NCBI RefSeq assembly: GCF_025452095.1 | Contig: NZ_CP104877.1 | Location: 4,278,001 to 4,342,000 of the forward strand | DNA: 64,000 bases | DNA from: Paenarthrobacter sp. JL.01a | Lineage (GTDB): Bacteria > Actinomycetota > Actinomycetes > Actinomycetales > Micrococcaceae | Direction of reading: 5' to 3' | Shown here: piece by piece, positions 25,105 through 33,568 of the stretch | Position numbering within the stretch: the first letter of the stretch is position 1 | How the letters are laid out: each line of letters starts with the position of its first letter | Translations under genes and position numbers: made by a program | The notes under the pieces: model-generated | Databases searched by the model: none | The model's input: the letters and a program-made list of their open reading frames with translations, nothing else | What the model was told of the DNA's origin: nothing

Positions 25105-26081
25105 AGGGCTTCTCCTGTTCGCTTAAGGATGCGGAGGTAGACGAGCGTGATGACCATCAGCAGGGCGGTCATGATGACCCCAAGGGCTGAACCGAGTCCG
25201 TACAGGCTTGCGGCGAATGCCTGCTGGTAGCCGTACACGTTCAGGACCAGGTTCTGGCCCGCGATGCCGCCTCCGTTGGTCATGATGTAGATCTGCGAGA
25301 AGATCTTGAAGTTCCAGATGATGGACTGGATGGTCACCACGATCACGATCGGACGGAGCATCGGCAGCATGATGCTGCGGGCGATGCGGGGCATGGATGC
25401 GCCGTCGATCCTTGCGGCTTCGATGACCTCCGTCGGAATCGCCTGGATGCCCGCGTAGACGGTAACCAGTACGAACGGGAACGAGCACCACACCACTTCG
25501 CTGGCTACCAGCCCGAAGGCAGACCATTTGTCGTAGGTCCAGGAGTAGCCCTGGAACTGCGTCAGCCCGATGGCCACCAGCGTCTTGTTGACCAAGCCCA
25601 AGGTGGGGTCGAAAAGGAACAGCCACACGGCACTGCCCGTGACAGCGGGGGTAGCCCAGGCACCCAGCGACACCACAAACAGCAAGGACCGGACCCACGG
25701 ACGGAGCCTGGTTGCCAGCACCGCAAGTGAACTGCCCACTAACAACGTGAAGACCACACAGGCGGTAGCGAAGACCACGGTGTTGCCCAGGACGGTCCAG
25801 AATTGCGGATCGGCGAAGAGCTTCTGGTAGTTCTCCAAACCCACGAATTTCAGGGGTGCTTTCCCACTGACCTGGGCCTGGCGGTAGTCGTACAGGGAGA
25901 CGTTGATCAGCTGGAAGATCGGGTAGCCGAGCAAGGCAATCAGGACAATGAAGGCCGGGGCCAGATAGAGCCAAGGCTCCAGACGCCCCCGACGGCGGGA
26001 GGCGCGTGCCGCCGTCGTCGTGCCTTTACGTGGGGTGCCCTCATGGGGCGCTTCAGGCAGAACCGGGGTGAGGGCTGTCAT
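25101..26081 (-). CDS. ABC sugar transporter permease (MalF type)
   Basis: The 326-residue protein has a basic N-terminus, six membrane helices and the EAA loop IEAARIDGASMPRIARSIML. It pairs with the MalG-type permease encoded next (four-base overlap). The binding protein gene lies just upstream. Together they form a CUT1 importer for oligosaccharides. Confidence 0.93.
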   Translation of the reverse strand: MTALTPVLPEAPHEGTPRKGTTTAARASRRRGRLEPWLYLAPAFIVLIALLGYPIFQLINVSLYDYRQAQVSGKAPLKFVGLENYQKLFADPQFWTVLGNTVVFATACVVFTLLVGSSLAVLATRLRPWVRSLLFVVSLGAWATPAVTGSAVWLFLFDPTLGLVNKTLVAIGLTQFQGYSWTYDKWSAFGLVASEVVWCSFPFVLVTVYAGIQAIPTEVIEAARIDGASMPRIARSIMLPMLRPIVIVVTIQSIIWNFKIFSQIYIMTNGGGIAGQNLVLNVYGYQQAFAASLYGLGSALGVIMTALLMVITLVYLRILKRTGEAL

Positions 26082-26115
26082 GATGCGCCTTCGGTTGGTG
26101 ATGGGCTGCAGCGCA

Positions 26116-27408
26116 TTACTTGGACCCGAACGCGGCGTTCATGGCGGCAGCGGCCTCGGTGGTTGCCGCGTTCACGTCGGCCTTGCCCGTGACGACCTTC
26201 TGGTACATGCCCGTGAAGACACCCTGGGCATCGATGGTGGACCAGTTTTCGGTAACCGGGACAAACTTGGTTCCGGCGCCCAGGGTGTTGATGAAGGGCT
26301 CAACCTGCTTGTTGTTTTCGGCCACTGACTTCTGGACATCGGTGAATGTGGGGAGGTTGCCCATGGAGTCGAACATCTTCTGCTGGTACTTCTTGCTGGC
26401 CAGCAGCTTCACGAAGTCCGCTGCGAGGGTACGGCGTTCGCTGCTGTTGAAGACGCCCAGGTTGTTGCCCCCGGCGAATGCGGGCGCAATGGAACCTGCA
26501 GTCTTGCCGGGAACCGGAACCACGGCGAACTTGTCCTTGATGGCACTGGCAGCAACGGCCTTGTAGTTGAAGTCACCGCCGATGGTCATGGCCGACTTTC
26601 CCGCGATGAACTGCTGGACACTGGCGTTTCCGCCGAATTCCGCACAGGTCTGGGCCGGGCAAATATCGTCTTTGAGGAGACGGGTGTAGGCTGCCACGCC
26701 TTCACGGGACTGGGCCGAGTCCAAACCGGAAACGAACTTGTCGCCTTCCTTGGTGGCGATTTCCCCGCCGTTGGCCCACAGGTAGGGCATGGCAGAGAAC
26801 TGCGCCGCTCCACCCACCGAGATTCCCAGCATGTCGGGGTTCGCTGAGCGTACGGCCCGGGCAACAGTCTCTACCTCGTCCAGGGTCTTGGGGACCGCAA
26901 GACCCAACTGCTGCAGGAGATCGGTGCGGTAGTAGAGGGCGCGAACGCCGACGAACCACGGCACCCCATAGTTCTTGCCGTCGATTTCAGTGGTGGCCAG
27001 GATTTTCGGGTCAAGGTCCTTTGCTTCGTCCCAGGACTTGATGTCCCTGGTAACATCGGCCAGGCCGCCGGATGCCACGTAGCTGGCCAGGTCCGTGTTG
27101 CCGAACTCGGCCACATCCGGCGCACTGGACGGATCATTGAACGCGGCCTTGAACCGTTCGGCCCGGCTGTCAACGGGAATGTACTGGACGTCGATCTTGG
27201 CACCACTGTGTGCCGCCTCGAATTCAGTAACAGCTTCCTTGACGACTGCGGACTTGGGGTCCTGGTTGACCTCGGAGAAGAGCCACACGCGGACAGTGCC
27301 CGTCTGCTCATCCGAGCTGGAGGCTGCATTGTTCGAGGTGGGCGGAGCGCAGGCGGTCAATGCGAGCGCTGCGATGGCAATTGCCGCGGCGGAGCGTGCG
27401 AGTTTCAA
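26116..27408 (-). CDS. extracellular sugar-binding lipoprotein of ABC transporter
   Basis: The 430-residue protein starts at TTG 27408 with GGAGG upstream. It has a lipoprotein signal ending LTAC near residue 19, then a family 1 solute-binding fold: VRVWLFSEVNQDPKSA at the mature N-terminus, GKNYGVPWFVGVRALYYRTD, and GGNNLGVFNSSE. An upstream in-frame Met at 27522 would place the signal internally and is unlikely. First gene of the hexosaminidase operon, so the ligand is probably a GlcNAc-containing oligosaccharide. Confidence 0.92.
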   Translation of the reverse strand: MKLARSAAAIAIAALALTACAPPTSNNAASSSDEQTGTVRVWLFSEVNQDPKSAVVKEAVTEFEAAHSGAKIDVQYIPVDSRAERFKAAFNDPSSAPDVAEFGNTDLASYVASGGLADVTRDIKSWDEAKDLDPKILATTEIDGKNYGVPWFVGVRALYYRTDLLQQLGLAVPKTLDEVETVARAVRSANPDMLGISVGGAAQFSAMPYLWANGGEIATKEGDKFVSGLDSAQSREGVAAYTRLLKDDICPAQTCAEFGGNASVQQFIAGKSAMTIGGDFNYKAVAASAIKDKFAVVPVPGKTAGSIAPAFAGGNNLGVFNSSERRTLAADFVKLLASKKYQQKMFDSMGNLPTFTDVQKSVAENNKQVEPFINTLGAGTKFVPVTENWSTIDAQGVFTGMYQKVVTGKADVNAATTEAAAAMNAAFGSK

Positions 27409-27515
27409 ATGTCCTCCATGGAAAAAAGTTGGGTTCCGCGGGATTCCCCCTCCGCGGCTATGAGACCAAACACTATGAACGCGCGCGTGTGGGCGGAAGC
27501 ACATTTCCTCAAAGG

Positions 27516-27528
27516 TTTGCATTGCAAA
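27516..27528 (-). promoter_or_regulatory. candidate operator upstream of the amino-sugar operon
   Basis: TTTGCATTGCAAA is a perfect inverted repeat about 108 bases upstream of the sugar-binding protein start, in an AT-rich stretch. It could bind a LacI, ROK or GntR-type regulator. No cognate protein is shown. Confidence 0.35.
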
Positions 27529-27579
27529 ACAAGAATCCGTTTTTTTGCTGTTTTGGTCTATACCAAGTGGTCATATTGA

Positions 27580-27620
27580 TACCCCCTGGGGGTACTTGAC
27601 GTCATACCCCCTTGGGGTAT
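27580..27620. promoter_or_regulatory. two CsoR operator palindromes
   Basis: TACCCCCTGGGGGTA (27580-27594) is a perfect palindrome of the CsoR type. A second copy with the same core, ATACCCC-CTT-GGGGTAT, lies at 27604-27620, only 12 bases before the csoR start. Copper-free CsoR binds such sites and blocks the promoter, so the csoR-copZ-copA operon should be induced by copper. The spacing suggests binding of two CsoR tetramers. Confidence 0.85.
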
Positions 27621-27631
27621 AGCTTAGGGCC

Positions 27632-27997
27632 ATGAACACGCCAGACCTGAGCATGAGCCATCAGGATGCACCAGTCATCGAGGTGGACCTGGAGCCCTCT
27701 GCATCCCATGGGTACACCGGCAACAAGGACGCGTACCTCAAACGTCTCAAACGCATTGAAGGGCAGGTTCGCGGCATCGCCCGCATGGTGGAGGAGGACA
27801 AATACTGCATCGACATCCTCACGCAGGTCGCGGCAGCCACCAAGGCCCTCCACGCCGTCAGCCTGGGACTCGTTGAGGAGCATATTGGCCATTGCGTCGT
27901 GGGTGCCGCCTCCGAGCCCGATCCCGAAACACGCGCCGAACACATCGACGCCAAAGTCAAGGAGGCCACCGATGCCATCGGGCGCCTGCTGCGGTAG
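27632..27997 (+). CDS. csoR: copper-sensing repressor CsoR
   Basis: The 121-residue protein is of the DUF156 (CsoR/FrmR) all-helical family. The copper ligands Cys-His-Cys are visible in KYCIDI, ALHAVSLG and GHCVVG. The N-terminus (to about residue 30) is longer than in some homologues. Two operator palindromes lie directly upstream, so autoregulation is expected. First gene of the copper operon. Confidence 0.93.
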   Translation: MNTPDLSMSHQDAPVIEVDLEPSASHGYTGNKDAYLKRLKRIEGQVRGIARMVEEDKYCIDILTQVAAATKALHAVSLGLVEEHIGHCVVGAASEPDPETRAEHIDAKVKEATDAIGRLLR

Positions 27998-28052
27998 CGG
28001 TAACTCAGCCACCACCCACCACACCATCCAACTCACCACCAAGGAGCACTCC

Positions 28053-28286
28053 ATGAGCCAGACCATCCAGACCAACGTCAACGTATCCGGCATGACCTGC
28101 GGCCACTGTGTCTCCAGCGTGAGCGAAGAACTTGAAGCGCTCAGCGGCGTCAAGGACGTCGCAGTGGACCTCAACCCCGGCGGTTTGTCCACCGTCACCA
28201 TCACATCCACCCAGGAGCTCTCACCGTCGGAAATTGGCGAGGCCGTAGCAGAAGCCGGCTACGTGGTGGTAGCCAACGAAGCCTAG
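28053..28286 (+). CDS. copZ: copper chaperone CopZ (HMA domain)
   Basis: The 77-residue protein is a single heavy-metal-associated domain, with the copper motif GMTCGHC at residues 13-19 and the pattern GVKDVAVDLNPG. ATG 28053 follows AAGGAG. It carries Cu(I) to the ATPase encoded 10 bases downstream. Confidence 0.93.
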   Translation: MSQTIQTNVNVSGMTCGHCVSSVSEELEALSGVKDVAVDLNPGGLSTVTITSTQELSPSEIGEAVAEAGYVVVANEA

Positions 28287-28295
28287 GGGGTTCTC

Positions 28296-30638
28296 TTGAG
28301 TAACCAGGAGACCTTCAACCAACCCGCACAAAGGGTGATCGAGCTGGACATTGAGGGCATGACCTGCGCCTCATGCGTCAATCGAGTGGAACGGAAACTG
28401 GGCAAACTCGAAGGGGTCGAGGCAAGCGTTAACCTGCCGCTCGAATCGGCGCACGTCACGGTCCCCGCAAACGTTACAGACCAGCAAATCGTGGACACCG
28501 TGAACGCAACGGGATACAAGGCAACGCTGAGGCAAGCCCCTGCACGCCACTCCCGCCCTGCCGCGGATGATCACGGTCATAGTCATGAGCATCAAGAGGT
28601 CGGGCCGGCTCGCCAGGAACACGATGAACACGCCGGCCACGAAAACCACATGGATCATGGTCCTTCGGCTTCCACGCTGCGGCCCCGGTTGATCCTGGCC
28701 GCCGTGCTGACTGTTCCCGTTTTCGCAATCTCCATGATCCCGGCCCTCCAGTTCCCCCACTGGGGCTGGGTTGTCGGCGTACTGGCACTTCCGGTAGTGA
28801 GCTGGGCCGCCTGGCCGTTCCACCGGGCCGCTGCCATCAACGCCCGGCATTTCGCCTCCACCATGGACACCCTGGTCTCCATCGGTGTCATCGCGGCCTA
28901 CGCGTACTCGGCCTGGCAGTTGTTCGCGGATCCACGCATGACAGAGCACCCCGGCATGGAAAGCATGGCGGGCGGCGGGCTGTACTTCGAAGTCGCAGCC
29001 GTGGTTACCACCTTCCTGCTGCTGGGACGCTATCTTGAAGCGAATGCCAAAGCCAAGGCAGGCAACGCCCTCAAAGCCCTGCTCAATCTGGGCGCCAAGG
29101 ATGCAACCATCCTGGTGGATGGCGTGGAGAAGAAGATCCCCACAGACCAGCTCCTGGTGGACGACGTGTTCGTTGTTCGTCCCGGTGAGAAGATCGCCAC
29201 CGATGGCGTGGTGCTCGATGGCGCATCAGCTGTCGACACATCCCTGGTGACCGGGGAATCCGTCCCTGTCGAAGTTGGACCGGGCAGCACAGTAACGGGT
29301 GCCACCATCAACACCTCCGGGCGATTGCTGGTACGGGCCACGCGCGTCGGTTCCGACACGACTCTCGCCCAGATGGGACGCCTGGTCAGCGAAGCCCAGA
29401 CCGGCAAAGCACCCATCGCCCGGCTCGCGGACCGGATCAGTTCGGTCTTCGTTCCCATCGTGCTGGTCATCGCCGTGGTCACTTTCCTTCTTTGGCTGTT
29501 CTTCTCCGGGGACCTCAACGCTGCCTTCACAGCTGCCGTTGCGGTCCTGGTGATCGCTTGCCCATGCGCCCTGGGCCTGGCTACCCCGGTTGGCCTGCTG
29601 ACCGGAACGGGCCGTGGTGCGCAGCTGGGTATCCTCATCAAGGGCCCCCAGGTGCTGGAAGATACCCGGCACGTGGACACCATTTTGCTGGATAAGACGG
29701 GCACGGTGACCAGTGGCAAGCTGGCCGTGGACCGCACGGTCGCCCTCAACGGGCACTCCCCCGCTGCTGTGCTGACCTTGGCCGGGGCCGTCGAGTCAGC
29801 ATCGGAACACCCGATCGCCCACGCCATTGCGGCGGCGGCCAAAGAAGCAGCGCACGACGCCGGAACACTGCCTGCCGTTGGAAGCTTCAGTTCCGCGCCA
29901 GGCGGCGGAGTTCGGGGCAGCGTAGCGCTGGACGGCAGCACGAAGACCGTCGTTGTGGGCCGTTCGGGGTGGTTGGAGGAAAACGGCATCTCCCTCGAAA
30001 CCGAACACCGCGATGTCCTCGCTGCCCAGGAGAATGGGGGTGCCACCGCTATCTGGGTGGCTGTCGATGGCGAACCGGCGGGCATTGTGAGCCTCCGCGA
30101 CACCATCAAACCCGGCTCCGCGGCGGCGATCGCAAAACTGAAGGACCTCGGGATCCGTCCCATCCTCCTGACCGGAGACAACGCCGCAGTGGCCGCCCAG
30201 GTGGCTGCCGCCGTCGGAATTGCGCCGGAAGATGTGTTCGCCGGGGTATTGCCGGAAGGCAAGGTGGATGCCGTTCGGAAGCTTCAGGAATCGGGTTCCA
30301 CGGTCGCCATGGCCGGCGACGGCGTCAACGACGCCGCGGCCCTGGCCCAGTCGGACCTCGGAATCGCAATGGGTTCCGGCACGGACGTTGCCATCGAGGC
30401 CTCGGACCTGACCGTGATGGGCAGTGATTTGGGTCAGTTGGTGCAGGCGATCGAACTGTCCAGGAAGACGCTCTCCACTATCAAGACCAACCTGTTCTGG
30501 GCGTTCTTCTACAACGCGATCGGCATTCCGGTTGCTGCCCTTGGGCTGCTGAATCCGATGATCGCGGGCGCGGCAATGGCGGCCAGCTCAGTCCTGGTTG
30601 TGGCCAATTCGCTGAGGCTGCGCTCGTTCGGCAAGTAG
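28296..30638 (+). CDS. copA: copper-exporting P1B-type ATPase CopA
   Basis: The 780-residue protein starts at TTG after a GGGGGTT. It has an N-terminal HMA domain (GMTCASC, 21-27), a His-rich linker (about 85-125), and eight membrane helices with the metal-site motif CPC in IACPCALGLATPVG (about 420). The phosphorylation site DKTGT is near 466 and the hinge GDGVNDAAALAQSDLG near 675. These identify a Cu(I) exporter at the cytoplasmic membrane. The His-rich linker may sense or buffer copper. Confidence 0.96.
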   Translation: MSNQETFNQPAQRVIELDIEGMTCASCVNRVERKLGKLEGVEASVNLPLESAHVTVPANVTDQQIVDTVNATGYKATLRQAPARHSRPAADDHGHSHEHQEVGPARQEHDEHAGHENHMDHGPSASTLRPRLILAAVLTVPVFAISMIPALQFPHWGWVVGVLALPVVSWAAWPFHRAAAINARHFASTMDTLVSIGVIAAYAYSAWQLFADPRMTEHPGMESMAGGGLYFEVAAVVTTFLLLGRYLEANAKAKAGNALKALLNLGAKDATILVDGVEKKIPTDQLLVDDVFVVRPGEKIATDGVVLDGASAVDTSLVTGESVPVEVGPGSTVTGATINTSGRLLVRATRVGSDTTLAQMGRLVSEAQTGKAPIARLADRISSVFVPIVLVIAVVTFLLWLFFSGDLNAAFTAAVAVLVIACPCALGLATPVGLLTGTGRGAQLGILIKGPQVLEDTRHVDTILLDKTGTVTSGKLAVDRTVALNGHSPAAVLTLAGAVESASEHPIAHAIAAAAKEAAHDAGTLPAVGSFSSAPGGGVRGSVALDGSTKTVVVGRSGWLEENGISLETEHRDVLAAQENGGATAIWVAVDGEPAGIVSLRDTIKPGSAAAIAKLKDLGIRPILLTGDNAAVAAQVAAAVGIAPEDVFAGVLPEGKVDAVRKLQESGSTVAMAGDGVNDAAALAQSDLGIAMGSGTDVAIEASDLTVMGSDLGQLVQAIELSRKTLSTIKTNLFWAFFYNAIGIPVAALGLLNPMIAGAAMAASSVLVVANSLRLRSFGK

Positions 30639-30659
30639 CGCGCTGGAACGAGGCCCGGG

Positions 30660-30932
30660 TCAGGCGGTTCCGAAGCGGACTGCGGCCCGGGCCTTCGCCT
30701 TGGCTGCTTCCTCTTCACGGTTCTTGGCGGGACCGTGGCTTACCAAGGAGTCCAAGAGATGCTGCGTAATGTGCGCGATCTCGTGGACAGCCTCGGCAAA
30801 AGCTTCTTCGTTGGCCTTTGACGGCTTGGTTGATCCGCTGATCTTGCGCACATATTGGAGGGCCGCGGCCTCCACTTCCTCGCTGGTGGCATGCGGTTCG
30901 AAGTTATGCAAAGTCCTGATATTCCGGCACAT
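30660..30932 (-). CDS. DUF2277 protein
   Basis: This 90-residue protein begins MCRNIRTLHNFEPHATSEEV, with Cys2 and the helical layout characteristic of DUF2277. A C-terminal basic stretch follows. Function is unknown; family members are common in Actinobacteria and are often annotated only as DUF2277. It is convergent with copA. Confidence 0.88.
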   Translation of the reverse strand: MCRNIRTLHNFEPHATSEEVEAAALQYVRKISGSTKPSKANEEAFAEAVHEIAHITQHLLDSLVSHGPAKNREEEAAKAKARAAVRFGTA

Positions 30933-30987
30933 AGCCCCATGCTAACCATGGGCAGTGCTGCATGGGGAGGGGTGCCCATCGACGCGT

Positions 30988-31015
30988 TTGCGATTCACGG
31001 GATAGGTTTTAGCTA
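30988..31015 (+). promoter_or_regulatory. candidate promoter of the WXG100 gene
   Basis: TTGCGA (30988-30993) and TAGCTA (31010-31015) are 16 bases apart, about 75 bases before the WXG100 start. A weak match found by eye. Confidence 0.3.
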
Positions 31016-31090
31016 TTGGATCTTCCGGATGAGCCGGAGGCCGCTGGGGATGCCGAAGAGCTCGGGTCCGAACAAATGAAGGAGAATCTC

Positions 31091-31354
31091 ATGGCTATTT
31101 GGGGTGCAGATGTTGATCAGCTTCGTCAGCTCGGTAACAAGCTGAAGGCAGGTGCTGAGCAGATCGAGCAGCAGCGTTCGCAGCTCAAGGGCGCTCTTGA
31201 CGGCACTGACTGGAAGGGCCCGGACGCTGACAAGTTCCGCAGCGAGTGGGACGGCGAGCACACTTCGAACCTGAAGAAGGTTGCCGACGCTCTTCGCCAG
31301 GCCGGCGACCGTGCCCAGAAGAACGCTGAGCAGCAGCAGCAGGCCTCCAACTAG
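31091..31354 (+). CDS. orphan WXG100-family (ESAT-6-like) protein
   Basis: The 87-residue protein begins MAIWGADVDQLRQL. It is a helical hairpin with the W-x-G turn in TDWKGPDADKFRSEW near residue 42. AAGGAG seven bases upstream selects ATG 31091 over earlier in-frame Mets. Codon choice leans to those of highly expressed genes (GCT, CGT, CTT), and a strong terminator follows. WXG100 proteins are substrates of type VII secretion, but no EccC, EccB or partner WXG gene is in this window. It is a single-gene transcript. Confidence 0.92.
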   Translation: MAIWGADVDQLRQLGNKLKAGAEQIEQQRSQLKGALDGTDWKGPDADKFRSEWDGEHTSNLKKVADALRQAGDRAQKNAEQQQQASN

Positions 31355-31364
31355 GACAGTTGGG

Positions 31365-31398
31365 AAAATGCCCGGACGCACAAGCGTCCGGGCATTTT
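31365..31398 (+). terminator. strong rho-independent terminator of the WXG100 gene
   Basis: GCCCGGACGC (31370-31379) pairs with GCGTCCGGGC (31384-31393) around the loop ACAA, extended by A/T pairs outside (AAAAT with ATTTT) and ending in a T-run. It lies 11 bases after the stop. Confidence 0.9.
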
Positions 31399-31421
31399 TG
31401 CGTTCTTTTCGAAATTTTGGA

Positions 31422-32447
31422 TCATCGACCTTCGGCGACCGGCCCTGACGGGACAGGTTCGACGTCGTTCGGATGATCCAGCGCCCGGGCGCCCGCGGCG
31501 GCGGCCCGGCGGTCTCCGCGCAATTCATCCACCCGGACCAGGACAACGCCGCCCACGATCAGGAGACCGCCCAGGAGCTGGATCGGGCCGGGAAGTTCAC
31601 CCAGCAACAGCCACGCCCAGATCACAGCGAACAGCACCTCCGTCAACGAGACGAACGAAGCCACCTTGGAGCCCAGGCTGCGTGCAGCCATGATTCCGGA
31701 AACGTACGCGAGGACGGTTGCCAGAATGATCAGGCCGACGGCGGACACCCACCACGGCACGGTCCACGGACCCAGCGTTGTGTCTGCGGTACTGAACGTC
31801 ATGGGAAGCAAGCCCAACCCGCCCACGAGCCACATCACTACGGCGCCCACCAGCAATCCACCCGAGGCCAGCACCAGCGGAGGAAGGGTGTCATTCTCCT
31901 TGGCTGTGATGAAGAAATAGATCACCAGGCACACCGCCGCCGCCATACCCCACAGGACGCCCACAAAGTCCACCTTCACGGCACCGGTCAGGTCTAGCAC
32001 CAGCACCAAGCCGCCGAGCGAAAGCAGCGCACCGGCAGCGGTCAGCGCGCGCGGCTTCCGGCGGGTGGAGATCCAGAGCCATAGGACGATCATCACCGGG
32101 GCCAGGTACTCCAGCAGCAGCGCGACGCCGACGGACAAACGGGCTACGGCGTTGAAATAGAAGAGCTGGCAGCCGGCGACTCCGATGAGGCCGAAAAGCA
32201 GGATGGTGAGCCAGTTTTCCTTGAGCTGGTGCCAGCGTCCGCGAAGAACGACGACGGCGGGAATCGCCAGTATCAGTGCGGCACCAGTGAGGCGCACAGT
32301 GACTGCGGCGCCGGGTGACCAGCCGGTTTCCAGCATTGATTTGGCGAAGGAGCCTGAGGTGCCGAACACGGCTGAAGAAAAGAGTGCGATGCCGAGTCCT
32401 GATGCCAGGAAATTCTTTGCATCAGCCTTCGTCATTGGAGCTGACAC
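31422..32447 (-). CDS. EamA/DMT-family transporter
   Basis: The 341-residue protein has ten likely membrane helices in two EamA repeats (around residues 15-145 and 165-310), with LEYLAPVMIVLWLW and LTEVLFAVIWAWLLLGELP as repeat ends. A charged C-terminal tail follows. GTG 32447 has AGGAGG six bases upstream. Such proteins are drug/metabolite exporters; the substrate is unknown. It is divergent from the CGNR gene. Confidence 0.9.
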   Translation of the reverse strand: MSAPMTKADAKNFLASGLGIALFSSAVFGTSGSFAKSMLETGWSPGAAVTVRLTGAALILAIPAVVVLRGRWHQLKENWLTILLFGLIGVAGCQLFYFNAVARLSVGVALLLEYLAPVMIVLWLWISTRRKPRALTAAGALLSLGGLVLVLDLTGAVKVDFVGVLWGMAAAVCLVIYFFITAKENDTLPPLVLASGGLLVGAVVMWLVGGLGLLPMTFSTADTTLGPWTVPWWVSAVGLIILATVLAYVSGIMAARSLGSKVASFVSLTEVLFAVIWAWLLLGELPGPIQLLGGLLIVGGVVLVRVDELRGDRRAAAAGARALDHPNDVEPVPSGPVAEGR

Positions 32448-32518
32448 AGCAGCCTCCTGTCAGGAGTAAAGTGGGCTTATGGTCATGACGGTACTCCCGG
32501 AACATGTAAGGAGTCAAA

Positions 32519-33067
32519 GTGCTTTTTGCGCCTGACACCGTGGTTGCCCTCCGCAGCGTGGTCAACCTGATCAACACGGCTGCCAATGGGCAGGAACTGC
32601 TGACCTCCCTGGAAGACCTCAACGCCTTTCTGGCCGCTGAGGAGTTCACCGGTTCACGCGTCAATTCTTCGGAAGAGCTGAACAGCATCAAGCGTCTCCG
32701 TGGCCAGCTCGCAACGCTCTGGAGCTCAGACGAAGACACCGCAGCCAAGTCCGTCAACAAGCTGCTCACCGACGCGAAAGCACTTCCACAGCTGGTCAAA
32801 CACGACCATTGGGATTGGCACCTTCACGCCACCACCCCTGAAGCGCCGCTGGCAGACCGCATGGGCACCGAAGCGGCGATGGCGATCATCGATGTGATCC
32901 GCAGCAAAGAGATGGAACGCATGCGGGTATGTGCCGCGGATGACTGTGACGCCGTGGTCCTCGACCTCAGCCGGAACCGCTCGAAGCTGTATTGCGACAC
33001 GGGCAACTGCGCCAACCGAACCCACGTCGCGGCGTACCGGGCACGCAAGGCAGCCGAAGGCGAGTAA
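32519..33067 (+). CDS. CGNR zinc-finger, ABATE-domain regulator-like protein
   Basis: The 182-residue protein has an N-terminal ABATE-type region (to about residue 120). A C-terminal CGNR zinc finger follows with cysteines in VCAADDCDAVVLD and YCDTGNCANRTHVAAYRARK. GTG start with AAGGAG upstream. These proteins are thought to be DNA-binding stress-related regulators. It is divergent from the EamA transporter gene and could control it. Confidence 0.88.
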   Translation: MLFAPDTVVALRSVVNLINTAANGQELLTSLEDLNAFLAAEEFTGSRVNSSEELNSIKRLRGQLATLWSSDEDTAAKSVNKLLTDAKALPQLVKHDHWDWHLHATTPEAPLADRMGTEAAMAIIDVIRSKEMERMRVCAADDCDAVVLDLSRNRSKLYCDTGNCANRTHVAAYRARKAAEGE

Positions 33068-33220
33068 GCCGGGCACCGCCAAGCCATCTCGATGCGAACC
33101 ACATGGCTCTGCTCGAGCGCACCCTTGAGGACCGTGTTCCAGGCATCCTCCCGCGTCATGTTTTACGTTCCCCCCGCACCTATATGTATGACACACGGCC
33201 CGACGAGGGACATGGACAGA

Positions 33221-33422
33221 ATGAAGACCATCAGGTTTCAGGTCGTTGCCGCCTGCGTTTGCCTCATTTACGGGGTGGTACTTGGCCGCATGACCGAAGG
33301 ACTCTGGTACAGAATTGCGGGCGACGTCGCCCTCTTCGTCCTGGCTGCAGCCGTCGCTATCCGGGCCGCTGCTGCTGCGGACGGTCAAGAAGTACGAGCA
33401 GCACCCCAAGGGGGACCAGTAG
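33221..33422 (+). pseudogene. small membrane protein with apparent frameshift
   Basis: The frame from ATG 33221 encodes MKTIRFQVVAACVCLIYGVV and a second helix (DVALFVLAAAVAIRA). Near 33364-33376 (run of GCTGCTGCTG) the reading frame loses its protein-like character. One frame over, the sequence goes on as a charged tail, LLRTVKKYEQHPKGDQ, and stops at TAG 33420. Removing one base joins the parts into a sensible 66-67-residue two-helix protein. It is either a true disruption in a repeat-prone spot or a sequencing error. Confidence 0.55.
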
Positions 33423-33568
33423 GAGGCGGTGCGGCGAGCCGCCCTCAGAGGTCACGAGGACCGTCGTCCCACGAAACAGCCGGCGCTCAAGTGGCTTGCT
33501 CTTTCGCCTTGCCCGACGGTGTCCAGCTCAAGGCCAGCCCGCAGCCCGCGCATCGCATCCAGGCCTGG

